From NCBI GenBank assembly GCA_035565615.1, contig DATMSB010000123.1, positions 1-10,231 on the forward strand: DNA of 10,231 bases. Reading direction: 5' to 3'. This document shows positions 1 through 7,209 of this stretch, one piece after another. The notes beneath the pieces were generated by a model that was not told the origin of the DNA, ran no database searches, and saw only the letters and a list, made by a program, of their open reading frames with translations. How positions within the stretch are numbered: the first letter of the stretch is position 1; every line of letters starts with the position of its first letter. This DNA comes from Vulgatibacter sp035565615 (GTDB lineage Bacteria > Myxococcota > Myxococcia > Myxococcales > Vulgatibacteraceae). A program made the position numbers and the translations under genes.

Positions 1-912
1 AAGCGGCTGGCCCGGCAGGGCGACGCCGGGATCGAGGAGCTGCGCCGCAAGATCGCCGAGGCGCGCGCGCACCTCTCGAAGATCCCGGAGCCCGGCCTGC
101 CCCACCGGATGGTGGACGACCTGGGCGGGACCCGGGAGCGATTGGACGATCTGGAGAACGCGCTCCTCGCCAAGGACTTCGACGCCGCCCAGGAGAGCGC
201 GGCCCGGGCGCTGGGCCACGCCCACGCGCTGGAGCTGGACCTCGCCCAGGAGCGACAGCGCCTGGAGCGTTTCGCCGCCTCGTCGGACAAGGAGCGGATC
301 GCCCGGATGCACGAGGAGGCGAAGGAGGCCACCCCGCTGGTGCGGGAGGTGAAGGAGAAGCTCGACGAGCTCTTCGCCGGCGCGGGGCGGATGAACCAGC
401 AGCAGCGGGAGCAGGCCCAACGCCTCGCCCAGCGGCAGGCGCAACTCGGCCAGCGGATGGAGGGGCTCCAGGAGCAGGCCCGGGCGATCGGGGAGCAGGC
501 GCCGATCTTCGACGAGGAGTCGCAGGCGGCGATGGAGCGAGCCCGCCGATCGATGGGCGACGCGGAGGGGAAGCTGCGCGGCAACGATCCCGGCGGTGCG
601 CTGGCCTCGGAGCGGAGCGCCCAGGAGCAGCTCCAGGCCCTGCAGCGCAACCTCGAGGAAGCCAGGGAGCGCGCGCAGCAGGGCGGCGGAGGCGGTGGGG
701 GCTTCCCCATGCCGATGGCGAGCGGCGGGGGACGAGGACGCTCCGGCGGCAGGGGTCCCTTCGACGGCAAGGAGAAGGTCGCGATCCCGGGGGCGGATCA
801 GTACAAGGCGCCGGAGGAGTTCCGGAAGGAGATCCTCGACGCGATGAAGAAGGAGACCCCGGAGGGGTTCCAGGAGAACGTGCGGGACTACTACCAGGAG
901 ATCGTGAAGTGA
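1..912 (+). CDS. DUF4175-type coiled-coil protein, C-terminal part (5' end outside window)
   Basis: The frame is open from the first base, so the gene starts upstream; 303 residues are visible. The visible part is almost entirely charged, Gln/Glu/Arg/Ala-rich helix typical of coiled coils. A Gly-rich flexible linker follows (about residues 228-251, starting with seven Gly). A compact conserved-looking tail closes the protein (about 266-303), with QYKAPEEFRKEILDAMKK followed by an acidic segment and a YYQEIVK end. I know this tail and Gln-rich helix pattern from long DUF4175 / TM-helix-containing proteins of Myxococcota and related phyla, whose N-terminal half carries membrane segments; that half is not visible here. 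The function is unknown. Its stop codon overlaps the next gene's GTG start by 4 nt (GTGA), so it is the upstream member of the MoxR/DUF58/BatA operon. The reading frame is certain; the family name is by recognition of the tail. Confidence 0.75.
   Translation, partial: KRLARQGDAGIEELRRKIAEARAHLSKIPEPGLPHRMVDDLGGTRERLDDLENALLAKDFDAAQESAARALGHAHALELDLAQERQRLERFAASSDKERIARMHEEAKEATPLVREVKEKLDELFAGAGRMNQQQREQAQRLAQRQAQLGQRMEGLQEQARAIGEQAPIFDEESQAAMERARRSMGDAEGKLRGNDPGGALASERSAQEQLQALQRNLEEARERAQQGGGGGGGFPMPMASGGGRGRSGGRGPFDGKEKVAIPGADQYKAPEEFRKEILDAMKKETPEGFQENVRDYYQEIVK
896..900 (+). promoter_or_regulatory. Ribosome binding site for the peptidase-like gene
   Basis: AGGAG lies inside the end of the upstream gene, 8 nt before the GTG at 909. 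This good Shine-Dalgarno match at good spacing, with the GTGA stop/start overlap, favours the GTG at 909 over the in-frame ATGs at 1032 and 1047, which have no clear ribosome binding site. Confidence 0.55.
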
Positions 913-2786
913 CGGGCCCTCGCGCCGACACCGCCGGCACCAGGCACGGAGGGCTGCTGCACGCGCCCTGCCCCGCGTCGCTCCACGGCGCTCCGGCGCG
1001 GGCGGATCGCGCGAGCCCGTGTCGCAGCGCCATGCATGAAGCGTCGATGCACTCGGACGCCGCATCGCTTCGCGGTGCCCCGGCACGAGCACCGCTCGCG
1101 GGCTCGCCCGGGAGCGCTCCGGCACGGGCCAATCGCGCGCGACCGCGCCGCCGCGGGTTCGCACCGTTCGCCGGCGCGCTCGCCGTCGCTGCGACCGTCG
1201 CCCTCGCGCTCCCCGCCGCGGCGCAGGCCCGCGACCCGCAGGTGGCCGCCGCCGAGGAGGCCCTGAACGCCTGGGATCTCCCCGCCGCGCGAGACCTGGC
1301 CGAAGCGCTCCGCCGCGACCACCCCGCCGATCCGCACGTGGCGCACCTCCTCGGGCGCGTGCTCCTCCACCAGGGCGACTACGCCGGGGCGCAGCGGCTA
1401 CTGGAGGAGGCCGGCGCCCCCGACGGGCCGGGGAGCCACCTGCAGGTCGCGCGGGACACCGGCCGGATCACCGCCGACCACCTGCGGCAGGAGAGCGAGC
1501 ACTTCGTCTTCCTCTACCCGCCGGGCAAGGACGAGATCCTCGTTCCCTGGGCGCTGGAGACCCTCGAGCAGGCGTACGAGTCGATCTCGAGGCTGATCGA
1601 CTACCGGCCCGACGGACCCAAGATCCGGGTGGAGGTGGTGGCGGACGCCACCGAGCTGTCGCAGGTGTCGACCCTCTCCCTGGAGGCGATCAGGACCACC
1701 GGCACCATCGCGATCTGCAAGTTCGACAAGCTGATGATCACGAGCCCCAAGGCGCTGCTGCGGGGCTACGGCTGGCGCGACACCGTCTCCCACGAGCTGG
1801 TGCACCTCTTCGTCACCCGCAAGACGCGCAACCGCACGCCGATCTGGCTGCACGAGGGGATCGCCAAGTTCCTGGAGACCTCCTGGCGGGGGGAGCCGGG
1901 CCTCGCGCTGCAGCTCCCGTCGCAGGCGCTCCTGCGCGACGCCGTGCGGGCGAAGAAACTCATCCCCTTCGAGAAGATGCACCCGTCGATCGCGCTCCTC
2001 CCCACCGCGGAGGACGCGGCGCTCGCCTTCGCCGAGGTCTTCGCGGCGATGGAGTACCTCCACGGGCTGGACGCCGGCAACATCGCCAAGGTCCTCGACG
2101 GCCTGCGCGAGGGCCTCTCCGATCGCCAGGCGGTGGGCAGGCTCTTCGGCGGATCGTTCGCCCGATTCGAGTCGGGCTGGAGGCAGCACCTCGCCAGCCG
2201 CCCCTACCCGCAGGAGGCGGCGTCGATGGAGCCGCTCCACCTCAAGTTCCACGACGATGCGCCGGAGGCGCCGCCCAAGGAGGAGAAGAACCACTTCCGG
2301 GATCTCACCGGCGCGTCGGAGTTCCGGGCGATCGAGGATCCGGGCGCGCGGCGCGCGGCGCACCTGGGGGAGCTCCTGCGGGCGCGGGGGAAGATGGCGG
2401 CGGCGGCGGCTAAATACGAGGAGGCGGTGGCGACGGTGGGAGCGCAGTTCCCCAGCCTGTCGAACAAGTACGCCATCGCGCTGCTGGAGCTGCGCGAGAC
2501 GGCCGCCGCCGAGAAGGTGCTGCGCGAGTCGATCGCGCTCTACCCCGGCGATCCCCTCTCGAACCTGAACCTGGCCCGGGCGATGATGATGCAGGAAAAG
2601 CCGGCGGAGGCCCGGCCGTTCCTGGTGGCGGCGCTGTCGACGAACCCCTTCGATCCGGAGGTCCAGGCGCGGCTGTACGAGGTGGCGAAGGCGACGGGCG
2701 ACGAGGCCCTGAGGAGGCGCGCGGCCCGGGCGGTGGAGCTGCTGCTGGGCCGCGATCCGGACGCGCCCGCGGCGGGGAGCGAGTGA
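909..2786 (+). CDS. Secreted TPR / peptidase-MA-type zinc metallopeptidase-like protein
   Basis: 625 residues from GTG 909. The order is: a low-complexity Ala/Arg/Pro N-terminus (1-78); a signal-peptide-like segment (RPRRRG at 79-84, hydrophobic core about 85-102, likely cleavage after AAAQA near 107); TPR-like helices (about 110-168); a peptidase-MA-like domain (about 195-430); and C-terminal TPR-like helices (about 480-612). The gluzincin zinc site is complete: HELVH gives H295, E296 and H299, and WLHEG gives E316 as third ligand 17 residues on. The protein is therefore predicted to be exported and catalytically competent; its substrate is unknown. The start is uncertain. GTG 909 has a good ribosome binding site and overlaps the previous stop, but leaves about 80 residues before the signal core; ATG 1032 or 1047 still leaves about 40. 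No in-frame start lies closer to the core. Three degenerate repeats fill this region. It sits between the DUF4175-like gene and moxR in one operon, which suggests an envelope role beside the MoxR/VWA proteins. Confidence 0.8.
   Translation: MTGPRADTAGTRHGGLLHAPCPASLHGAPARADRASPCRSAMHEASMHSDAASLRGAPARAPLAGSPGSAPARANRARPRRRGFAPFAGALAVAATVALALPAAAQARDPQVAAAEEALNAWDLPAARDLAEALRRDHPADPHVAHLLGRVLLHQGDYAGAQRLLEEAGAPDGPGSHLQVARDTGRITADHLRQESEHFVFLYPPGKDEILVPWALETLEQAYESISRLIDYRPDGPKIRVEVVADATELSQVSTLSLEAIRTTGTIAICKFDKLMITSPKALLRGYGWRDTVSHELVHLFVTRKTRNRTPIWLHEGIAKFLETSWRGEPGLALQLPSQALLRDAVRAKKLIPFEKMHPSIALLPTAEDAALAFAEVFAAMEYLHGLDAGNIAKVLDGLREGLSDRQAVGRLFGGSFARFESGWRQHLASRPYPQEAASMEPLHLKFHDDAPEAPPKEEKNHFRDLTGASEFRAIEDPGARRAAHLGELLRARGKMAAAAAKYEEAVATVGAQFPSLSNKYAIALLELRETAAAEKVLRESIALYPGDPLSNLNLARAMMMQEKPAEARPFLVAALSTNPFDPEVQARLYEVAKATGDEALRRRAARAVELLLGRDPDAPAAGSE
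927..953 (+). repeat. Copy 1 of a short sequence shared with the DUF58-batA gap
   Basis: GACACCGCCGGCAC, then a 7-nt CAGGCAC insertion, then GGAGGG. It matches 4914-4933 at 19 of 20 aligned bases once the 7-nt insertion is set aside; the insertion itself duplicates part of GGCAC. Both copies lie just after a GTGA stop/start overlap. In GC-rich DNA a chance match is possible. Confidence 0.35.
978..1145 (+). repeat. Three degenerate in-frame direct repeats at the 5' end of the peptidase gene
   Basis: Three copies of a roughly 36-bp unit lie at about 978-1013, 1065-1100 and 1110-1145. They share a core like CGGCGCTCCGGCGCGGGC, followed by TCGCGCG in copies 1 and 3. They encode SLHGAPARADRA, SLRGAPARAPLA and GSAPARANRARP. 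Offsets between copies are 87 and 39 bp, both multiples of three, so the frame is kept. Most core differences are transitions. Copy 3 also contains the perfect palindrome GGAGCGCTCC. Between copies 1 and 2 lies a TGCAT...ATGCA inverted repeat (1031-1049). The unit looks like a decayed dispersed intergenic repeat that became part of the reading frame; that origin is inference. Confidence 0.5.
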
Positions 2787-2901
2787 GGGGCCGGGAAGAA
2801 CCCCGGCGGTGGCGGGTTGGGTCGCGCAGGCTGCCGCCGGCCGGCGCGCCCGGCGACGGGAAGAAGGGCGATCGGGCGGCGGTGGAGCCGAAGGAGAGAC
2901 G

Positions 2902-2905
<4 letters not shown>
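2783..2905 (+). other. Mini-ORF bridging the peptidase stop and the moxR start
   Basis: A 40-codon frame starts with the GTG that overlaps the peptidase stop (GTGA, 2783-2786) and ends with a TGA that overlaps the moxR start (ATGA, 2902-2905). The product would be Arg/Pro-rich and resembles nothing I recognise. The upstream GGGGAG is only 3 nt from the GTG, a poor spacing. It may be a translational-coupling leader or chance openness in GC-rich DNA. Within it, GCCGGG (2790-2795) and CCCGGC (2802-2807) form a 6-bp hairpin with loop AAGAAC and no T-tract. Confidence 0.25.
2891..2896 (+). promoter_or_regulatory. Ribosome binding site of moxR
   Basis: AAGGAG lies 5 nt before ATG 2902 and decides the start. 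The frame is open upstream to a GTG at 2809, but the 31 residues this would add are Gly/Arg-rich filler without family character and have no comparable ribosome binding site. Confidence 0.7.
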
Positions 2906-3912
<1,007 letters not shown>

Positions 3913-3917
3913 TCCGC

Positions 3918-4805
3918 GTGGCCGCCAACCTGCTCGATCCGAAGCTCCTGGCGAAGCTGGGAACCACGCAGCTTCGCGCCCGCGCGGTGGTGGAGGGCCT
4001 CCTCTCCGGCCTGCACCGCTCGCCGCACCAGGGGCAGAGCGTGGAGTTCTCCGAGCACAAGCTCTACGCGCCCGGGGACGAGCTGCGGCACATCGACTGG
4101 AAAGCCTTCGGCAAGGTCGACCGCTATTACGTGAAGCAGTTCGAGCACGAGACGAGCCTGCGGGCGTTTCTCCTCCTCGACGCGTCGGCCTCGATGACCT
4201 ACCGCGGCGGCGACGGCCTCTCCAAGCTGGACTACGCCAAGACCCTCGCCGCGTCGCTCGCCTACCTGCTGGTGCGCCAGCAGGACGCGGTGGGCCTGGC
4301 GATCGCGTCGGACGGCGTGGGCCACTACCTGCCGCCGCGGGCGTCGATGGGGCACTTCCCCGCGATCCTCTCCCGGCTCGAGGAGCTGGAGGGCGGCGGC
4401 CCCACCGATCTGGCCGCCGCCGCCGACTGGGTGGCGGAGCGAGCCAGGCGGCGCGCGGCGATCTTCGTCTTCTCCGACCTCTTCGACTTCCGGCCGGGCG
4501 CGGTGGAGCGGCTCGCCGACCTGCGGCGGATGAAGAACGAGGTGACGGTCTTCCACCTCCTCGATCCGCACGAGCTCGACTTCCCCTTCGACGATGCCGT
4601 CCGCTTCGAGGGGATGGAGGGGGAGGAGGCGCTGGAGCTGGATCCGCGCTCGATCCGCGAGTCGTACCTGGAGGAGATCGCCGCCCTCTGCGATCGCGCC
4701 AAGGCCACCTGCCGCGACGCCGACGTGGAGTACGAGCTGGTGCGGACCGACGCGCCCTTCGATCGGCTGCTGCTGCGCTGGCTCGGGAAGAGGGAGCGGG
4801 CGTGA
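3918..4805 (+). CDS. DUF58 domain (VWA-like) protein
   Basis: 295 residues from a GTG start. GAGGAGG at 3901-3907, inside the end of moxR, is the ribosome binding site with 10 nt spacing, and the gap to the moxR stop is 5 nt. The DUF58 signature YAPGDELRHIDWKA is at 50-63. A VWA-type fold follows, with a complete-looking MIDAS metal site: DASAS (D88, S90, S92), T163 in GPTD, and D187 in FSDLFD. There is no signal peptide or membrane segment, so the protein is cytoplasmic, unlike longer DUF58 proteins with two N-terminal helices. DUF58 proteins are the usual partners of MoxR ATPases. The gene order and near-overlap with moxR support stoichiometric co-expression. The stop overlaps a GTG (GTGA at 4802-4805), which opens a mini-ORF running towards batA. 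Confidence 0.92.
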   Translation: MAANLLDPKLLAKLGTTQLRARAVVEGLLSGLHRSPHQGQSVEFSEHKLYAPGDELRHIDWKAFGKVDRYYVKQFEHETSLRAFLLLDASASMTYRGGDGLSKLDYAKTLAASLAYLLVRQQDAVGLAIASDGVGHYLPPRASMGHFPAILSRLEELEGGGPTDLAAAADWVAERARRRAAIFVFSDLFDFRPGAVERLADLRRMKNEVTVFHLLDPHELDFPFDDAVRFEGMEGEEALELDPRSIRESYLEEIAALCDRAKATCRDADVEYELVRTDAPFDRLLLRWLGKRERA

Positions 4806-4942
4806 GCCGCGCGCCCCGCACCGCCGCGCCGCCTTGGGCCCTCCCCTTCGCCGCCGCGGGGCACGCCTCGCGCCTGCGACGTCCGCTCCGAACCCCGCGC
4901 AGGGCAGCCGCCCGGCACCGCCGGCACGGAGGGAGAGCCTGA
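4802..4942 (+). other. Mini-ORF and 140-bp gap between the DUF58 gene and batA
   Basis: The gap is longer than the other junctions near it. GTG 4802 overlaps the DUF58 stop, has AGGGAG (4791-4796) 5 nt upstream, and opens a frame of 46 codons that is the same frame as batA. It stops at TGA 4940-4942, 3 nt before the batA ATG. The peptide would be Arg/Ala/Pro-rich with no recognised homology. Two readings fit: a coupling leader whose termination feeds the batA start, or a sequence insertion that separated batA from its original GTGA start. There is no terminator-like hairpin with a T-tract here, so transcription should read through. Confidence 0.3.
4914..4933 (+). repeat. Copy 2 of the short shared sequence; supplies the batA ribosome binding site
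   Basis: GGCACCGCCGGCACGGAGGG corresponds to 927-953 without its 7-nt insertion. Its GGAGGG end (4928-4933), continuing into GAGA, is the only Shine-Dalgarno-like sequence before ATG 4946, with about 12 nt spacing. Confidence 0.35.
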
Positions 4943-4945
4943 TCG

Positions 4946-7006
4946 ATGGGGATCTCCTTCGCCAACCCCGCCCTCGCCTGGGGCGCGCTCGCCGCCGCGA
5001 TCCCGGTGCTCGTGCACCTCTTGCAGCGCCGCCGGCCCAGGCCCGTCCCCTTCGCGGCGATCGAGCTGGTGCGCCGCTCGCAGCAGCGCAACGTGCGCCG
5101 CCTGCGCCTGCGCCGGCTGCTCCTGCTCGCGGCACGAACCACGATCCTCCTCTGCGTGCCGCTGGCCCTGGCCCGGCCGCACTTCACCACCGGCGAGCAC
5201 GCGGCGGCCGCGCCCCGGGGCCCCGCCGCCACCGCGATCGTGCTGGACGCCTCCCTGTCGATGACGTGGAAGGACGGCAGGCGCTCGCTCTTCGACCGCG
5301 CCCGGGACGACGCCCGCGAGGCCCTGGCCTCCCTCGGGCCCGACGAGCCGGTGACGGTGGTGATCTGCGACGGCACGACGCCGCGCCCCGAGGCCCCCTC
5401 CTTCGATCGCGCCGCCGTCCGGCGTCTGCTGGACGCAGCGGAGCCGTCGTTCCGCAAGGCGGACCTCGGCGCCTGCGCCACCGCCGCCGCCCACGCGCTG
5501 GGCGAGTCCCCGGTGGCGGGGAAGCGACTGGTGGTCGCGACGGATCTCACCGCGGCCGCCTGGAACCTGGACGCGCCGCCGCCCGCCGTCCCCACCGAGT
5601 CGGGGGACGTGCGACCCGAGGCGACGATCCTCGACGCCTCCCGCGGCGAGCCGCTCCCCAACGTGGCGATCGTGGATCTCGCGGTCGGCCCCGCCCCGGA
5701 GATCGGGGCGAGGGCGCAGGCCTTCACCGTGACCCTGCGCAACTTCGGCGACGCGCCGCTGAAGGACGCGCCCCTCGAGCTGTGGCTGGGAGAGGAGATC
5801 ACGGCGAAGGGCTTCGTCGACGTCGAGGCCCACGGCACGGCGACCAAGCGGCTGGTGCATCGCTTCTCCAAGGGGGGCACCTTCACCGGCCGCGTCCGCC
5901 TCGCCGCCGACGCGCTGGCCGCCGACGACGAGCGGGCGTTCGCGATCCAGGTGCCCCGGGATCTGCGCGCGCTGGTGGTGGACGGCTCGCCGTCTTCGCT
6001 GCGCTACCGGGACGAGGCCTTCTTCGTGGACACGGCGCTGCGGGTGGCGGGAGCGACGCCGGTGACCGCCACCACCGTGGACACCGAGACCCTCGCCGAC
6101 CAGGACCTCTCCCACTACGACCTGCTCCTCCTCCTGAACGTGCGGGCACCGTCGAAAGAGGTGGCGGCGCGGATCGAGCGCTTCGTCGAGGGCGGCGGCG
6201 GCCTCTTCGTCTCGGTGGGCGATCAGGTGGACGCCGACGAGTACGGCGCGGTGCTGGGCGGGCTGTTGCCTCGGCCTTTGCACCTGGTGAAGACCGCCGC
6301 CGAGCCCGATCGGGAGGATCAGCGGCCGGCGCGCTTCGTCGACCTCGACCTCGACCACCCCATCCTCGGGATCTTCTCCAAGGGCGCCGAGGGGTTCGAG
6401 GCGGCGCGGACCTGGAGGTACTTCCTCCTCCAGCCGGGGTCGACGGGACGCGTGCTCGCCTCCTTCGACGACGGGGCGCCGGCGCTGGTGGAGGGCGCCC
6501 GCGGCGCCGGGCGCGTGCTCCTCTACACCTCCACGGTCGATCGCGACTGGAGCGACTGGCCCATCCAGACGAGCTTCCTCCCCACGATGCAGCAGGCGGC
6601 CGCCTACCTCTCCCGCACCCTGGAGGATCGCCGGCAGCGCGCGGCCCTGGTGGGCGACGCCTTCGAGCTGGACGAGCCCGACGGGCTCACGGTGACCGGA
6701 CCCGACGGGCGGGAGCGCGCCATCGAGGACGGCCGCGTCGTCGATCTCGATCGGCCCGGGCTCTTCGCGGTGACGGCGGCGGAGGGCGGAGCGGAGCGCT
6801 CGTTCGCGGTGACGCTCGATCCCGCCGAGTCCGACACGCGGAAGGTCGACGCGCGGGAGGTCGCCTCGTGGCTCGGCGGCGAGCGCGGCCAGGTGGAGAG
6901 CGCGCCGGGCGGCCGCTCCCAGGGCGAATCGCCGCTGTGGAGCGTGCTGGCGGCCCTCGCCGTGATGGCGTTCGCGGCGGAGGGCGTGCTCGTCCGCAAG
7001 CCGTGA
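4946..7006 (+). CDS. BatA-type membrane protein with VWA and amidotransferase-like domains
   Basis: 686 residues. An N-terminal BatA (aerotolerance regulator N-terminal) region has two membrane helices (about 5-26 and 57-77) joined by a basic loop with the typical RRPRPVPFAAIELVRRS. A VWA domain follows (about 96-205) with DASLS (D101, S103, S105) and D200 in VATDLT. The expected MIDAS threonine is not seen: the matching segment reads KADLG (171-175). Next come a beta-rich CARDB-like segment (about 240-336), an amidotransferase-like fold (about 338-560, with LVVDGSP, YDLLLLLNV and IERFVEGGGGLFVSVGD), and a C-terminal membrane helix (about 664-683). I see no catalytic Cys nucleophile in that fold, so it is probably structural. 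The bulk is predicted to be periplasmic and anchored at both ends. It is the last gene of the MoxR operon. The architecture is known from Bat-like clusters in several phyla; the role in envelope stress or protein maturation is inferred from context. Confidence 0.85.
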   Translation: MGISFANPALAWGALAAAIPVLVHLLQRRRPRPVPFAAIELVRRSQQRNVRRLRLRRLLLLAARTTILLCVPLALARPHFTTGEHAAAAPRGPAATAIVLDASLSMTWKDGRRSLFDRARDDAREALASLGPDEPVTVVICDGTTPRPEAPSFDRAAVRRLLDAAEPSFRKADLGACATAAAHALGESPVAGKRLVVATDLTAAAWNLDAPPPAVPTESGDVRPEATILDASRGEPLPNVAIVDLAVGPAPEIGARAQAFTVTLRNFGDAPLKDAPLELWLGEEITAKGFVDVEAHGTATKRLVHRFSKGGTFTGRVRLAADALAADDERAFAIQVPRDLRALVVDGSPSSLRYRDEAFFVDTALRVAGATPVTATTVDTETLADQDLSHYDLLLLLNVRAPSKEVAARIERFVEGGGGLFVSVGDQVDADEYGAVLGGLLPRPLHLVKTAAEPDREDQRPARFVDLDLDHPILGIFSKGAEGFEAARTWRYFLLQPGSTGRVLASFDDGAPALVEGARGAGRVLLYTSTVDRDWSDWPIQTSFLPTMQQAAAYLSRTLEDRRQRAALVGDAFELDEPDGLTVTGPDGRERAIEDGRVVDLDRPGLFAVTAAEGGAERSFAVTLDPAESDTRKVDAREVASWLGGERGQVESAPGGRSQGESPLWSVLAALAVMAFAAEGVLVRKP

Positions 7007-7085
7007 CGATCTTCGCCGTGGCAGGCGATCGTCCACGCCCGTGAAGGCCTTCGCGGTGGAAAGTGCCCTCGTCGACGAGACGGGC
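7005..7085. terminator. Cluster of three inverted repeats after batA (possible operon end)
   Basis: GACGATC (7005-7011) pairs with GATCGTC (7027-7033), and the inner GCC/GGC (7015-7017 with 7024-7026) extends the stem to 10 bp with a 3-nt bulge; it begins within the batA stop codon. A second near-perfect palindrome centres on GAAGGCCTTC (7043-7052) with pairing flanks 7039-7056. A third, GCCC (7065-7068) with GGGC (7082-7085), encloses the 12-bp palindrome CTCGTCGACGAG (7068-7079). None has a T-tract, so this is not a classical intrinsic terminator. It could stop or stabilise the operon mRNA, or be protein-binding. Confidence 0.3.
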
Positions 7086-7089
7086 GCTC

Positions 7090-7209
7090 TGTGGTGTCGC
7101 CAACATTGCTCCCCGCGAACGCACATTCGTGCTTTGCGTGGCGTAACAATCGGATCCAAAGTGCCTGCGCCAAATTGCACAGGCCCTCGGTTCAGAAGGC
7201 GTTCGCTCC
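7090..7209 (+). promoter_or_regulatory. Probable promoter region of the histidine kinase gene
   Basis: This stretch is clearly more AT-rich than anything around it, with runs such as GCGTAACAATCGG and CAAATTGCAC, which suggests a promoter after the operon end. No convincing -35/-10 pair is visible; TTGCGT (7134-7139) with CAAAGT 17 nt later is the best but weak. GCCTG (7163-7167) and CAGGC (7180-7184) form a small inverted repeat that could be an operator. AAGG (7196-7199) is a weak ribosome binding site 10 nt before ATG 7210. Confidence 0.3.

Noticed and set aside
2809..2901. Longer MoxR with 31 extra N-terminal residues
   Set aside because: The extra part is Gly/Arg-rich, lacks a ribosome binding site, and the ATG at 2902 has AAGGAG at 5 nt.
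2787..2901. Intrinsic terminator before moxR
   Set aside because: The 6-bp GCCGGG/CCCGGC hairpin (2790-2807) is not followed by a T-tract, and the flanking genes look co-transcribed.
7090..7125. Sigma-54 promoter before the kinase gene
   Set aside because: The GG and GC doublets near TGGTGTCGCC...TTGCT are 15 nt apart rather than the required 12, so the element does not fit.
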